Below the pieces are notes generated by a model. That model searched no databases, was not told the origin of the DNA, and worked only from the letters and a program-made list of their open reading frames with translations. A program made the translations under genes and the position numbers. Shown here one piece after another: positions 1 to 10,906 of a DNA stretch of 64,000 nucleotides. The stretch covers positions 16,054,401 through 16,118,400 of the forward strand of contig CM067067.1 of assembly GCA_033980235.1 (NCBI GenBank), given 5' to 3'. Source of the stretch: Diadema setosum. Its lineage: Eukaryota > Echinodermata > Echinoidea > Diadematoida > Diadematidae. Positions within the stretch are counted from its first letter, which is position 1. Every line of letters starts with the position of its first letter.

Positions 1-156
1 AAGTTAATCGTTTGTTACTTGTGTCATTCTCAACCTTTCCTGCAAGTTTCATCCAAATCCATTAACTACTTTTTGAGTTATTTTGCACACGGACAAACGA
101 ACACACAAACCAACGGTAACGAAAACATAACCTCCTCCCTTGGCGGAGGTAATAAT
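1..156. repeat. Truncated interspersed repeat ending in a GGCGGAGGTAAT hairpin
   Basis: The segment ends with cctccctt-ggcggagg, a small hairpin. On the minus strand it reads as a GGAGGTTATGTTTTCGTTACC type sequence followed by text typical of abundant invertebrate repeats (gtccgtgtgcaaaataactc). The window start cuts off the other end. I recognise it as an interspersed repeat from memory of many marine invertebrate genomes. No coding potential was seen. Confidence 0.5.
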
Positions 157-600
157 GGAAGAGTGACACTATACAATGTACATAATAGCATACTATAAGA
201 TGCCATCTCTTTACAATGCAGAGAATGATGTGCATAATTTCAAAGAAAGTTTGGCAACATCTACAGTCCTGCACCTCTCAATACTTTTGAAAACATGTAA
301 AAGGCAAGTCAAATGGACAATAATGCCTCCGCCGACACTCTGTGGCAGAGGAATAAAAATTTCATGTCAGTTTTTAAAGACAGCAAACAAAAAGCAACTT
401 CAGAATCAAAGAGACTGTTAACCAAACAAGAGACCCAGGTCTTGCGCTCACCTGAGTATTGCAAGTTCTCCTTCCGTGCATTCTTGCAGACTCTTACCTG
501 ACAACATTGCAAACTTAGGGTGGGGGGCAGCTTTTTTTTTTTGGGGGGGGGGGACATGGTGTTCATTTGCACATTCACTCAAACTGGTAAAAATACCTGC
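157..600. other. No gene seen
   Basis: Ordinary AT-rich sequence with a T10 and a G10 homopolymer near 531-553. The open frames are short and overlap on both strands without codon character. Confidence 0.5.
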
Positions 601-689
601 CAAGTACATTGTACTTAGAAGGTTTCACTATGCAGTTTGAGAAAAAAAAAAATTACTCAAAGGTCTATCACGTCTAATTCTAGATAAGA

Positions 690-1280
690 ATTTGTTTTAA
701 ACATTCCTTAATTTGGGAGGTTTGGGTCACCTGGGGCCCCCAAGGGGAGCATGATGCCCACTCAAACAAATTGAGATCCTATCCCCTATGAATGCTACCT
801 GCCAAGTTTGGAAATATCCATCATGTTGTTTTTAAGAAAATGAAATTGTACAAGTTAGGCCCCCATTTGGACCGCCCTGTTTGCCAAGGGGGCACCCCTG
901 AGTCCACCATGAGCAAACTTAAAACTACAGTCATTAATGTGCTTACTCATAATATTAACTTACACATAGCTTTATCGCTTCTTGTTCTAGAGAAGAAGAT
1001 TTTTAAAGATTCCTTGATGAGGGGTTGGGCCCCCTGGGGGCCCCCCAGGTGTGTATGGTGCCTATTTGAACAAACTGATATCCTATTCCCCTAGGCATGC
1101 TACCTGTGGAGAGAAAATTTTGGTGAAAAGCTGTCATGGGGTTTTCAAGAAGAAGATGAAATGTAATTTATTACGGATGATGCACGACACACGACAGACG
1201 ACACAGGATGCCGAATAGACGGCGGACAAAGAGTGATCGCAATAGCTCACTTGAGCCTTTGGCTCAGGTGAGCTTATAAA
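690..1280. repeat. Interspersed repeat with internal GGCCCC modules and a terminal AGCTCACTTGAG hairpin
   Basis: Two imperfect internal modules of the type 'ggcccc..gggg..caaac.aa.tgatatcctat.cccta' occur at about 735-800 and 1030-1110. The right end (1244-1274) is a hairpin, AGCTCACtTGAGCC-ttt-GGCTCAgGTGAGCT. I recall closely similar hairpin-ended repeats from mollusc and other marine invertebrate genomes. It has no intact ORF. Confidence 0.5.
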
Positions 1281-1430
1281 ACTTGAAGAAAGCTATTCAA
1301 AGCCTCTTTAAACAGTATCTGCTAATCCCTTGGTAACATTTTCTGAGATTTAATACCCACCAGCAACAACGAAGAGACAACGAAAACAACAAGCAAGGGA
1401 CAGACTCACATGCATGTAATTCACCTTTAC

Positions 1431-1785
1431 CTTCATGATGGGTTGTTTCTGGTCTCTTGTTTCTGTGTGCAGATTTGGACGGTAGTGCTGCTCCATCCAG
1501 GGCATTCCGATGGGTAGGCTTGGAGTGTGAGTGTTTTCAAGAGGCGGGGGTCTCAGGGCAAGACTCTCGCTGACGCGCTCCGCCTGCATGTCCACGAGGT
1601 TGGCCGGAGGGGGCCTCGCCACAAAGGTGCTCACGGGAATGCGGTAGGGCGACGGGTCATTGTGATTGAACATGGGATGACTGGTATGCGGGACATCCAT
1701 TGTGATCGGCAGTCCTACTCTGATCGTCTCCTGCGTAACAAGCTCTGAGGGTGTGATGCTGTCACTGCTCTGCGATGATGGTCCT
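1431..1785 (-). CDS. Internal exon of an unidentified proline-rich protein
   Basis: The frame is open for 118 codons on the minus strand and is clearly richer in G+C than its surroundings. It is bordered by a good donor (ATGAAG|gtaaag, exon base 1431) and an acceptor (ctgcaaag|AGGACC, exon base 1785). The peptide starts with a Ser-rich stretch (SSQSSDSITPSE), then a segment with HPMFNHNDPSPY, then Pro-rich stretches (VARPPPANL, ALRPPPLEN). It has no membrane span and no domain I recognise. It reads like a disordered linker or cytoplasmic tail. The intron phases would be 2 upstream and 0 downstream. Neighbouring exons were not located and probably lie outside the window or are too short to see. 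I am fairly sure it is coding but cannot name the gene; the alternative is a chance GC-rich ORF. Confidence 0.55.
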
Positions 1786-3566
1786 CTTTGCAGATGCCAT
1801 GAACAATGCCTGCACAAAGCAGTGGAACAAAACAAAACTTTACTGACGTGTCTGCAGTAAAATTAGCTATCTCCTTAACATCTGTAAAGAAGCAGTCCTC
1901 CTCGTGAAGCCCTTTGCATTTTGACTGCCAAACATGTTTTTTCGGAAGCCATTTATGAGCACTGCGTAAATGAAAGCAGTCAATATTTGTGGGATGGGGG
2001 AGGGTCTCAAAAAGACTGCTCGCAAAGAAGACATCAATTCTGGGTATTGCCAATACCTAGGTGCTGTACGCAGAGCAGCATTTTAGAAGAACATAGTAAA
2101 TATTTGATACACATGATCCTCTGCTCACAGGGTCACTGGAGGGTACCTTGCCTGTATGCCAATATTTTAAGTTATAGTGCAACAAATTTGCACAAAGGCT
2201 TTCACTTTTAAAATGACAGCTAGAGTCACAGGGTGTTTTTCTTTTTCCCCCACTAAAATCAAACTTCAGATGTAAGAAATGTTGGTAACACTGAGGATTT
2301 GCAGTAGACAGCTCTTAGTTAAAATACATTTTGAAATAGCTCTATCAGTAAATAATCTATCCAGATATCAAGTGTGGATGCATACAGAACTTATGTCATA
2401 CACACCCTAGTAGATAGTTAAAACAATGAACTTTCTTGCTCTGATGATGTATTACCAAATCTTCCAATTTTCTATATGATGTGGCTTTGGATAGAACTTG
2501 TGACTTTGTGATTTACACATCGTCGCTTGAGAATGATAAGGGCGTTAAGTTGTCACTAAACCCATAGTGTTCAAGAAAACTTAATGCCCTTCTCATTCTC
2601 AACAGACGACATGTACGATGGTGTATGTCTGTATCAATAGGCATGGTGCATATCATGATAAAACAAGCAAACAAACAAACAAACAAACAAACAATATCAA
2701 ACAAGCAAACATATATGCAACTAAATTCTCTGTAGCTGTAAATACAAAATGTTAACAATGTAATGCTAGTTTAAAAACAGAACTTTCCACAAAATAATGT
2801 AGCTTACATTTCACAGATTACATGTATGTCAGGGGATATCACAAATCCTAAACATGTCAAAATTTAAAGTAAGCAGAACACTGCAATGAGTGCATCAGTT
2901 GGAATTGTGTGCATAAGCTAATAGTAGATGGAATGCTTACCTCAAAAGGCTTGCCTTGTGAGTTTAGTTATATTTGTACAGCATGCACACTATTCACACT
3001 GAAGCAAGAAAAGACATATGTATCATCTGTTTTATACACCAGATATCCATTTTTTGATCATGTAACCTGATGGCAAATTTACTGGATGTATTTTTTTTTT
3101 TTGCTTGCCATAAACAAAAAACATGCATCCAGTACTTCAAAACCATGCATCTAGTAAAAATACTGGATGCATGGCTTCCTAGCCAACAGGCAGCTCTTAC
3201 TTAGTGCGCAAACACTTTTATACTAAAAGTGCGCGATAACATATTACAGAACGTTGTCCTCTGTGAGGTAGCGTGCGGCCAGTGTAAAATCAGCTCACAG
3301 CTCTTGACCAATAAAATTGTAGGATTTTCGCTACCCATTCTACTGAAACTTCAATGCGTTTACGGTAAGGAATGAAAGTTCAGAGCTTTTGCAACATTTG
3401 GTAAGTCACTACCTGAAAATTTTGGAAATCAGTAGGTGTCAGAAATGAAGCATGCAAACAAGTGTACCCTAACGTACTTGTAAAGAAACATGTCTTTGTA
3501 CGCAAATAATACACCATTCCTTGGTAATTAACAGACTAATACAAGGTAGTAGATGATGCACAGACA
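1786..3566. other. No gene seen; probable intron or flank of the minus-strand gene
   Basis: Ordinary AT-rich DNA. It contains an (AAAC)n microsatellite at about 2664-2695. A small cluster at 3075-3175 repeats the motif actggatgcatg in both orientations. No recognisable exon or element ends were seen. Confidence 0.45.
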
Positions 3567-4437
3567 GTCACCCTGCATTACAAAACCACCAAAAAATCAC
3601 CAGACACGAATTTTTAATAAAGGACAATTTTTGAAAGAACAGACTCTAAGCTTTAAAATGATGTATCACTCAATACAAAGTAAATGGACTTTCCTAACCT
3701 ATCTAAATCATGGAAAGAAAGGGCATTCTGGAAAGGTGTTTACTGAGAAAAGAGGCTTTGGAATATAAGGCCTATTCAAATGCATCCTCACCATGCTGCA
3801 ATCCGTGTAATGAATGGGACAAAACCAGGATGTAAAACTCCATAGTAACCACAATGAAGGGATTATCAGATTAAGCTGAAAATTGTCACACTCATTAAAG
3901 GTCCTGTTTACCTTTGGGAGCAGTGATTTCAAAAATGTTCAAGATACCACTTTTGATACATATTGTGCAGGTCAGTTTATCAAAAAACATCTGGGCCTAT
4001 CATACAATTTTTTGCAATAAAGCCTAAAATATCAGGAGATATCACTATTTTTCTAATTAAACCATAACTGTAGACAGTTTAGTCTGGAAACATTTTTATT
4101 ATAACTACTGTTTGCATTTTTTGTATATTTAACAATACTTAAAAAGGTTCAAATTTTTACATTAGCTGTTTCTATCCCTAACTCACATTTTAGAACTATT
4201 TTGAAGCACTAACGCTGGGTTTTCGTTTCATCTGCAAATGGTACATTATGCCTTTAAGCACATTCTATTCATTACCAGTTGTAAAATCCATACAGCAGTC
4301 ACGTCATCCTTTCAAAAGTTATTGGAGTGGAAAGTGAAGTGTATGTAAGGCTTTTGTTTTAAGAAATTGAAAGGGGCCATTGAAACATTCATAATTACAC
4401 ACTAGTACTCTGCAAGAACATATGACATGGGTAAGAA
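3567..4437. repeat. Interspersed repeat copy 1 (CCTGCATcACAAAACCA family), interrupted
   Basis: From about 3570 the sequence matches the copy at 13647-14330: cctgcat.acaaaacca, the ctttaaaatgatgta segment, gggacaaaac..aggatgtaaa, and after an insertion the tttcaaaagttat..aaagtgaag segment. The copy is split by a TTAA-flanked insertion (3899-4253), and its right end is not identified before the Kolobok-like element starts at 4442. Confidence 0.6.
3899..4253. mobile_element. TTAA-flanked MITE (AGGTCC/GCCT ends)
   Basis: The insertion sits between TTAA at 3895-3898 and TTAA at 4254-4257. It begins AGGTCCTG and ends ATGCCT, and it breaks a repeat whose uninterrupted sibling lies at 13.9-14.0 kb. 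The TTAA target fits the Kolobok or piggyBac superfamilies. It encodes nothing obvious. Confidence 0.6.
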
Positions 4438-4810
4438 TTAAAGGGGCCCTGAAATCCTCAAATTTGAGCTCTGAGAGGGCTAAGATGTGTTTATTCTTTG
4501 ATATTCTTTCACCAGTTGTTTGTAGAAAGCACCTGTGTGAGAGAGAAACCATTTTTGCCACCCTGATATTGCACATTTTGAAGTTCCTAAGCCCCACCCC
4601 TAAAAAAAAAATCAACTTTCGACAAACGCGAGTCACGTGATAGCATGCGCCATCTCAAGAATGAAGCTTTCGTAGCAGAGGACAGCTGACAACATTTAGC
4701 CAATATACCCCTCTGTTGTTGTGTTGATTGCTCACAAGACGTTGGGTTGTCAAACGTTTGATTGCAAGAAAAATATTGTTTTAGAAAATCTTAGCTGCAC
4801 CTTGTAAACT

Positions 4811-5017
4811 ATGCCTAGACGATGCATCGTTGCAGGGTGTAGTAACACGGCAAAGGATGGGGTGAGTCTTCATTCCTTTCCCATAAGATCCAAATTTACG
4901 GAAAATTTAGACAGCAAGAGTAAAGCTGACAAGGGCCAACTGGGATGGGCCCAGCAGCTCAAGCTTCGAAGTGGGGCTGCACACCCAGATTGTTATCAAA
5001 CGAACGCATATAAGTAG
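4811..5017 (+). pseudogene. THAP zinc-finger fragment of a Kolobok-like transposase
   Basis: The 68-residue frame starts MPRRCIVAGCSN and continues to SLHSFP, which matches the beginning of THAP DNA-binding domains (Met-Pro-x-x-Cys-x4-Cys followed by the conserved Phe-Pro). A tryptophan near residue 46 fits the conserved THAP Trp. The expected distal Cys-x2-His pair is absent: the frame ends with NAYK and a stop, just before a MITE insertion at about 5071. It would have bound the transposon ends. The finger is therefore incomplete, and the downstream transposase is not readable. Confidence 0.65.
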
Positions 5018-5070
5018 GCTGAAACCCGATGCTTCGCCTGTCATTCCAGGCATGGTTTGAAAAAAGTATA

Positions 5071-5324
5071 TCGTCGCTGGGGTGATAAGACCTTGTATCT
5101 GCAATTTTGGTGAAAATGAGTTTTTTTTTTAAAATTCATGGTCAAATAACAGGTTAAGTGATGTCCTGTCCAAATCCCAACTGTCTTACTCCAAAAATGA
5201 AGCCACCACGGCATGTCAAAGGAAAGGCTATCCCATTCGTCACAGTGCTTTGGCCGCCATGTTTTTTGGCTCTCCTGAACATTTGACATTTTGTAGATAC
5301 GAGGTCTTATCGCCCCAGCAACGA
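5071..5324. mobile_element. TA-flanked palindromic MITE nested in the Kolobok-like element
   Basis: The left end TCGTCGCTGGGGTGATAAGA is mirrored by TCTTATCGCCCCAGCAACGA at the right end, and both are flanked by TA. It is about 254 bp long with no ORF. The TA target suggests a Tc1/mariner-type source. Confidence 0.6.
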
Positions 5325-6365
5325 TATGACAAGTTCACCCGGTCAATACTTGCAATGCCCCCCCCCCATAATACATGTAATACACTAGTAATGTACATTG
5401 TATATCATGTGCCACGTTCCCACGCCTGTCTCAGTCCACGCGACGTGCCAAGTTTGCGTATTCTGCTCAAACGCACAAACCCACTCAGACCAATTGATAA
5501 ATCCCCAAATTCCACAGTACAATGGAATAGTTTCTTTAGATTCTATTCCTGTCACGTGTAGCTTGCATTTCATGTGGTGACTGACTATCAAGCAGTCTTT
5601 CGTACTGGCTTTGTAAGTAAATTCCAGGTTTCTGTCACTGTTTTGTGTGCAAAAATCTGTGCCTCTACAATAATGTAGCTATTGGAAATTTGTTGTTGGT
5701 TCACATAGATTGCTATTATTCGTGCATCAGCATCTGGAAGCCGCCAGGGCTGAGCTTTTATGGTGGGAGCCCGATCAATGCATAGTTCCCCACAATAATT
5801 TGTCCACAATAAGTATGTTTTTTTTTTCATAGTCCATTACCATAATTCAACATCATGCTTATGCAAATATGATTGCTGAAAGTTCCAAGAACTATTTTTT
5901 ATTATTTTTTAAGCGAAGCAAATCTCAATTCTGCTCATGCAGTTCAAGTTCCTAGCTCAGCTAAGGAAAAAAAAAACAAGAAAAAAGATAAATGCCAAGG
6001 CTAAGCCTCGTTACATATTATACCTACGGAAAAGGCGCAGTCAAAGTGCTGCGCAACTAGGTTCGGCCGGCAGTGCAGCAAACGTTCGCTCCCCGGGGCG
6101 ATCGGGATGATAATAGGCCTACTGCTAGTAAATAATTATGCACGTCAAAGCCGCAAAAGTACAGGTAATGGGCAAATCGGTAGCTAGGGAACTATAGTTT
6201 TGCTACAAAAACAAACAGAATTTCAGTTAAAGATAATAAAAAGTTTTGGTACCTCAAAAGTTTCCCTGAATTTCTCTGTTTCAGGTTAAAGTATCTATCA
6301 TATAACTAACACTGTGAGACTTACTCGCCCCAAAGTGCTCTCATTTCTAAGTAATCATGCAATTT

Positions 6366-7042
6366 ACTGCGACCAGCAGCCCCATACGCATAGCGACCAG
6401 CAGCCCCATACGCATAGCGTAATGGGGCTTCGCATTGTAGCATCCAGGATCATGACAGATTTAGTATCGCGGGCAAATATCAACTTAAAATCCACAAAAT
6501 TCTTCAATTTGAAGACTTACCAATTAAGTTGAAGTCTTGAAAACAGGCTTTGGGCAACGTTTGGTTCTGCCAATAGTCCCTTTCTGTTCGAATTGATGAC
6601 TGAATGTGACTCTGTCGAGAGGACCTTGAGAGAGCTACATACACTGATTACTACGGCCAGCGCATACGCACACATCACATGCGAACAAATTTCAAATCCA
6701 TGAACGGATAAGATGTTTGTGTGCGCATGCGCTGGCCGTCAATTCAGTGTAGCTCTCCCAAGGTCCTCTCGACCAAGTCACATTCAGTCATCAATTCGAA
6801 CAGAAAGGGACTATTGGCAAAACCACACGTTGCCCAAAGCCTGTTTTCAATACTTCAACTTAACTGGTAAGTCTTTAAATTAAAGAAATTTTTGGATTTT
6901 AAGTTGATATTTACCCGCGATACTAAATCTGTCATGATCCTGTGAGCTACAATGCAAAGCCCCATTTAGCTATGCGTATGGAGCTGTTGGTCGCAGTTAG
7001 CTACACAGTATGCGTATGGGGCTGCACGCTGCTGGTCGCAGT
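6366..7042. mobile_element. Foldback family F, copy 1 (ACTGCGACCAGCAGCCCC ends)
   Basis: The long inverted arms start actgcgaccagcagcccc and run through agcatYcaggatcatgaca, tcttcaatttgaagacttacc and tttctgttcgaattgatgac to an axis at gagagcta / tagctctccc. The same arms occur at 10118-11924. A 108-bp TA-flanked MITE sits at the axis. The outermost cagcagccccatacgcatagcg unit is duplicated at the left end. Confidence 0.7.
6642..6749. mobile_element. TA-flanked MITE B, copy 1
   Basis: The element starts CACTGATTACTACGGCCAGC and ends GCTGGCCGTCAATTCAGTG, with TA on both sides (6640-6641 and 6750-6751). It is an almost complete palindrome and matches the copy at 10799-10904. It is inserted at the symmetry axis of foldback F. 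Confidence 0.65.
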
Positions 7043-7908
7043 GATATTCGCACAATACGTGTACTACCTCGCCGGCTCTGGTACGAAACCATTATTGCAT
7101 GATTACTAAGACATGAGAGCACTTTGGGGCGAGTAAGTCTCACAGTGTTATTTATATGAAAGGTACTTTAACCTGAAACACAAACTAAGACAAGGAAATT
7201 CAGGGAAACTTTTGAGGTAATACCAAAACTTTATATTATCTTTAAATGAAAATCAACAGTCTGGTTTACCAATCTCTGTTACCAAGCCATTTTCAATGTC
7301 TTCTCCATCATCAAACCGAACGACAGCTACATGCACAGTGGACTAGGCAAAACTGCAGGAATTTTGTCACAAACATCTGCATGTTCAGAATCTGAACTTG
7401 AAAAGTCAACCCTCTCTTTCATGCTACTATCCGATGAATCGCTCATGTTTGGGAAAGGGCAAATAAATCCAAAGAAAAATAGTTGTGTTATCCACTGTAG
7501 ACAAACGACAAAAGCTAACAGAATCTGTGTACAACATTGTGCAAATAGAGCTGAGTAGCGTCTGCTCAAATTCGCATCATTCTTGAGATGACGTCGTCAG
7601 GACGTATAGCTGTAAGCGCTGTTTGTGTGTTTTGACAGAATTTCAAGGGGCGTTCCCAGAGCTGTAGCTTCTGTCAAAATAGCACTTTCATTCGTCAGAA
7701 TCATCAAAAAGTAGTTGTAAATGCGAAATCAGCACATAACAATACATAAAATTGGCCTAAACATGAAAATTAGGCTCATTTGGGCTTCAGGGCCCCTTTA
7801 ATGTATGATTCACTCATGTGTGCAGGTGCATGCATACAATTACTGACAACTGAAATTCTGTTGATGTGTTTCACATTTACACTGTATGTACAGCTAAACA
7901 TGGCTTAA

Positions 7909-8458
7909 AGGACAAGTACACCTTCATAGACATGTGGATTGAGTGAGGGCAACAATATTAGAAGAACACATCAGTGAAAGTTTGGGGAAAATCGGACAAT
8001 CAGTTCAAAAGTTATGAATTTTTAAAGTATCTGTGAAGTCACTGCTGGATGAGAAGACTACTACAGTGTGTGATGTCACATGCGTACAACAACATAAGCA
8101 AAATAAAAAGAGAATTTCACAAAACTTTGCTTTTTGAATAAAGTGCCCATTTCTTCGACATGTTACTGACGTATGTTAAGGGTAATATTATTCCCCCTGC
8201 CTTCTGAAAGAGAGAAGTCGAGTGTTCTTTTATTATGCGAGAAAAATGGAAATATGTTGAATTTTCTTTATTCTTTCTTTATATCGTTGTACACATGTGA
8301 CATCACAAGCTATAGTAGTCTTCTCATCCAGCTGTGACTGAGCAGAAACTTCAAAAATTCATAACTATTCAACGGATTGTCCGATTTTCCTCAAACTCTC
8401 ACTTATGTGTTCTACTGTATTCACTCAACCCACATGTCTATGAAGGTGAACTTGTCCT
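7909..8458. mobile_element. TTAA MITE, AGGACAAGT family, copy 1
   Basis: The left end AGGACAAGTACACCTTCATA follows TTAA at 7905-7908. The right end tatgaaggtgaacttgtcct is its complement, with one T missing from the flank. The inner arms include gatgagaagactactacagt and its mirror. Related copies lie at 32076-32642 and 15266-16417, with a degenerate one near 37680-38240. Confidence 0.7.
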
Positions 8459-9229
8459 TAATAGCTTAGAGGGACGCTATTGTACAAGGGAATTTTTCTT
8501 GTTCTTTTTCTTACTGGATATGCTAAAAAAAACTCACAAGGAATTAGAGCATGGCATACATATCATTCTATAGGGACCCCTTGCACGATATCCACACGGC
8601 AAATTTCAATTTTTAACAATTCAGTATGCATACGATATTGAAATCTTTGTTTTGGGTATTAAGTTGTAAATTGTGTATGTCAATATTGATAACAAAAGAA
8701 AAAAAGGCTAAATTGATCAAGATAGCAAATACATATAGGTCTGAGTAACAAATACAATGTATGGTGTAATAAATTCAAAATCGTGTTGTTGCTCCGGAAT
8801 AGGGTAATATTTCGGATCTCGACTGGTACAGCTCTGTTGCGACACTTGTGTATGTACAGCAATAGGGCTGTATAGATGTACTCCATTACATGAATAACTG
8901 ACATTTAACTACACTGGTAAGTGGTAAAGTCTAGAATGGTAGCACATTTTAGTAGCAATAGTACGAATTGCAATGTGTTACTCTTTGCTGCTTTCTAATA
9001 CTTTTATATGTCGCTTTCAAGTTTACTGCTCTGGAACTATCATAGTATTGTGAGACACTATCTGTACTGTGAGTGCATTATTAAACCAGTTACAAAACAT
9101 CAAAGCTGGAAGACATCAACAAGTCTATTCCAGTGAAGTGGAGTAGTTACATGTAATTCAGTTACTGGATGTGTCATGAGACTGGAAGCAAGCTTTGAAT
9201 GATAACAACTCTATGGACTGTAGATACTT
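8459..9229. other. No gene seen
   Basis: AT-rich DNA. The part just before 9230 may hold undetected decayed LINE sequence, because the recognisable reverse transcriptase begins in mid-domain there. Confidence 0.35.
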
Positions 9230-10005
9230 GTACCTGGACTACCAAAAAAAAAAAAAAAAAGCTTTCAACAGTGTCCTACAACAAGGGCTCCATGCATACA
9301 GTATTTTCAGAGGAAAATTATGGAACTAAATCAAGTCATACATTTGCAGAAGTGCTAACAGCAAGTAGTAGTTAATGGTACTTTAATAATCCAAACCAAC
9401 ACAAGTAAGAGTGGCATACCACACGGCAGTATTCTTGGTCTTGGTCCTGAGGTACACGTATTTCTCATTTACATCAAAGACCTGCCCGATACTAATGGTT
9501 CGCCAATTATGATGGGGACAGTTCTAAGGCTCTTTGCTGAGGACACCAAACTCTACTCAGTGGTAAACAACACCAGAGACATCACGGTTTTGCAAGATGA
9601 TCATGAAAATCTGAATAAACATATGGCAACTACACTATGGAAAGAATACCTCTGGCTTCGATTAGTCTATTAACATCTCAAGGTCCCTCCATCTCATCTT
9701 CTACCACTGAGAAGGATCTGGGTGTCACATTTGACAACCATTTCCAACTCATGTACAATGTAGACAAAGTAACAGCAAACTCAAATCACAAGATGGCAAT
9801 CATCAGGCACTCATTTTCTTCCCTAGATCGACAATCATTCATCCAGCTCTACAAATCTGTAGTATGCCTATCACTGAAATTGTATTGCTCCCAGATATGG
9901 AACCCTTACTTGAAAAGGGATTCACAGAAGACCAAGAAAGTACAAGGACAAGCAACCAAGTCCAGAGCAGAGGGGCTAGCGCTATATTATTGTAATATAT
10001 AAATA
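9230..10005 (+). pseudogene. Non-LTR retrotransposon reverse transcriptase fragment
   Basis: Successive frames give reverse-transcriptase motifs in the right order: DYQK..AFNSV near 9235-9270 (usual DYQKAFDSV), SGIPHGSILG near 9410-9445 (usual GxPQGS), and LFAEDTKLY near 9530-9560, the catalytic FADD box degraded to FAED. From 9637 a 121-residue frame gives the thumb and C-terminal region with KDLGVTFDN, SFSSLDRQSFIQLYKS and IWNPYLKRD. Stops and frame shifts separate the parts, and an A-run of about 17 bases interrupts the first motif. It is a dead copy of a CR1/RTE/Jockey-type LINE; the exact clade was not determined. Confidence 0.75.
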
Positions 10006-10363
10006 GTTTTGCATAACTTTCAACCCACAACCCACAACCTAGTGTAGCCCCTAGTATGTTAATTTACGTGTACACTTACACAGATACAGCCTACAGTACA
10101 AGTATGGTAGTAGTTAACTGCGACCAGCAGCCCCATACGCATAGCGTAATGGGGCTGCGCACTGTAGCATTCAGGATCATGACAGGGTAGTATCGCGGAT
10201 AAATATCAACTTAAAATCGAAAAATGTCTTCAATTTGAAGACTTACCAGTAAAGTTGAAGTATTGACAACAGGCTTCGGGCAACGTTTAGTTCTGCCAGT
10301 AGTCCCTTTCTGTTCGAATTGATGACTTAATGTGACTCGGTCGAGAGGAACCTGGGAGAGCTA

Positions 10364-10796
10364 ACGTCAATTACAGTATGGTCGCCACTGTGGTAAGGTC
10401 GCCAGACATTCACATTGCATGTAATGCGCACCGCGATCGGAGATCAGGTTGGGCGACGGATTTTCATCACTCTCAAAATACATTCGTAATTCACCTTTTT
10501 CCTCCGTAAAAACACTAATTTTAATCAAAATATATTTTACCATATGTAACAGGTGATAAAACCATTTTTAATGCGAGGATGTTTTTGATTTAGAATGGAT
10601 TTCAGGTGGCAGATTAAGGGAGATTTTCAAACGCGGTGACTGACAATGCCTCCTTCATTGAAGCGTATGTATAACACACATGCTAATAATATGTTGCCTG
10701 CTATGGGCGGCGAACTAATTCAGTGCCGATATTAGTTCGCCAGCCCGGACGTGCACAAGAATTACACACAAGTGGCGATCATACGGTAATTGATGT
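10364..10796. mobile_element. TA-flanked element A
   Basis: The left end ACGTCAATTACAGTATGGTC is mirrored by atcatacggtaattgatgt on the right. TA flanks it at 10362-10363 and 10797-10798. Its interior includes gtaaggtcgccag with a mirrored ttcgccag. It has no ORF of note. Confidence 0.6.
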
Positions 10797-10798
10797 TA

Positions 10799-10904
10799 CA
10801 CTAAATTGACGGCCAGCGCATGCGCACACAGACATCTTATCCGGTCAATGGATTTGATTTGTGCGCATGTGATGTGTGTGCATGCACTGGCCGTCAATTC
10901 AGTG
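10799..10904. mobile_element. TA-flanked MITE B, copy 2
   Basis: This is a 106-bp near-perfect palindrome that starts CACTAAATTGACGGCCAGCG and ends ACTGGCCGTCAATTCAGTG, with TA on both sides. It is the same family as 6642-6749. Confidence 0.65.
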
Positions 10905-10906
10905 TA

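Larger units (their letters stand above)
6231..7241. mobile_element. 1-kb TTAA-flanked foldback element
   Basis: Both ends are AGATAATA..AAAGTTTTGGTA in inverted orientation and both are flanked by TTAA (6227-6230 and 7242-7245). The arms continue inward through gaaattcaggg, caggttaaagta and cactgtgagacttactcgcc. A second inverted-repeat element (6366-7042) lies in its middle. No coding sequence was seen. Confidence 0.65.
4442..7797 (+). mobile_element. Kolobok-like DNA transposon, decayed, with a THAP exon
   Basis: The element begins AGGGGCCCTGAAATCC and ends in the complementary CAGGGCCCCT. TTAA occurs on both sides (4438-4441 and 7798-7801). Both ends also carry a subterminal tctcaagaat / attcttgaga inverted motif. 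A THAP-type zinc-finger start lies at 4811. A TTAA target together with a THAP finger is characteristic of the Kolobok superfamily; this is known family biology, while the assignment here is inference. The transposase core is not open. The interior is interrupted by a TA-flanked MITE (about 5071-5324) and by a 1-kb foldback (6231-7241). The 562-bp MITE at 34538-35099 has the same ends. Confidence 0.7.
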
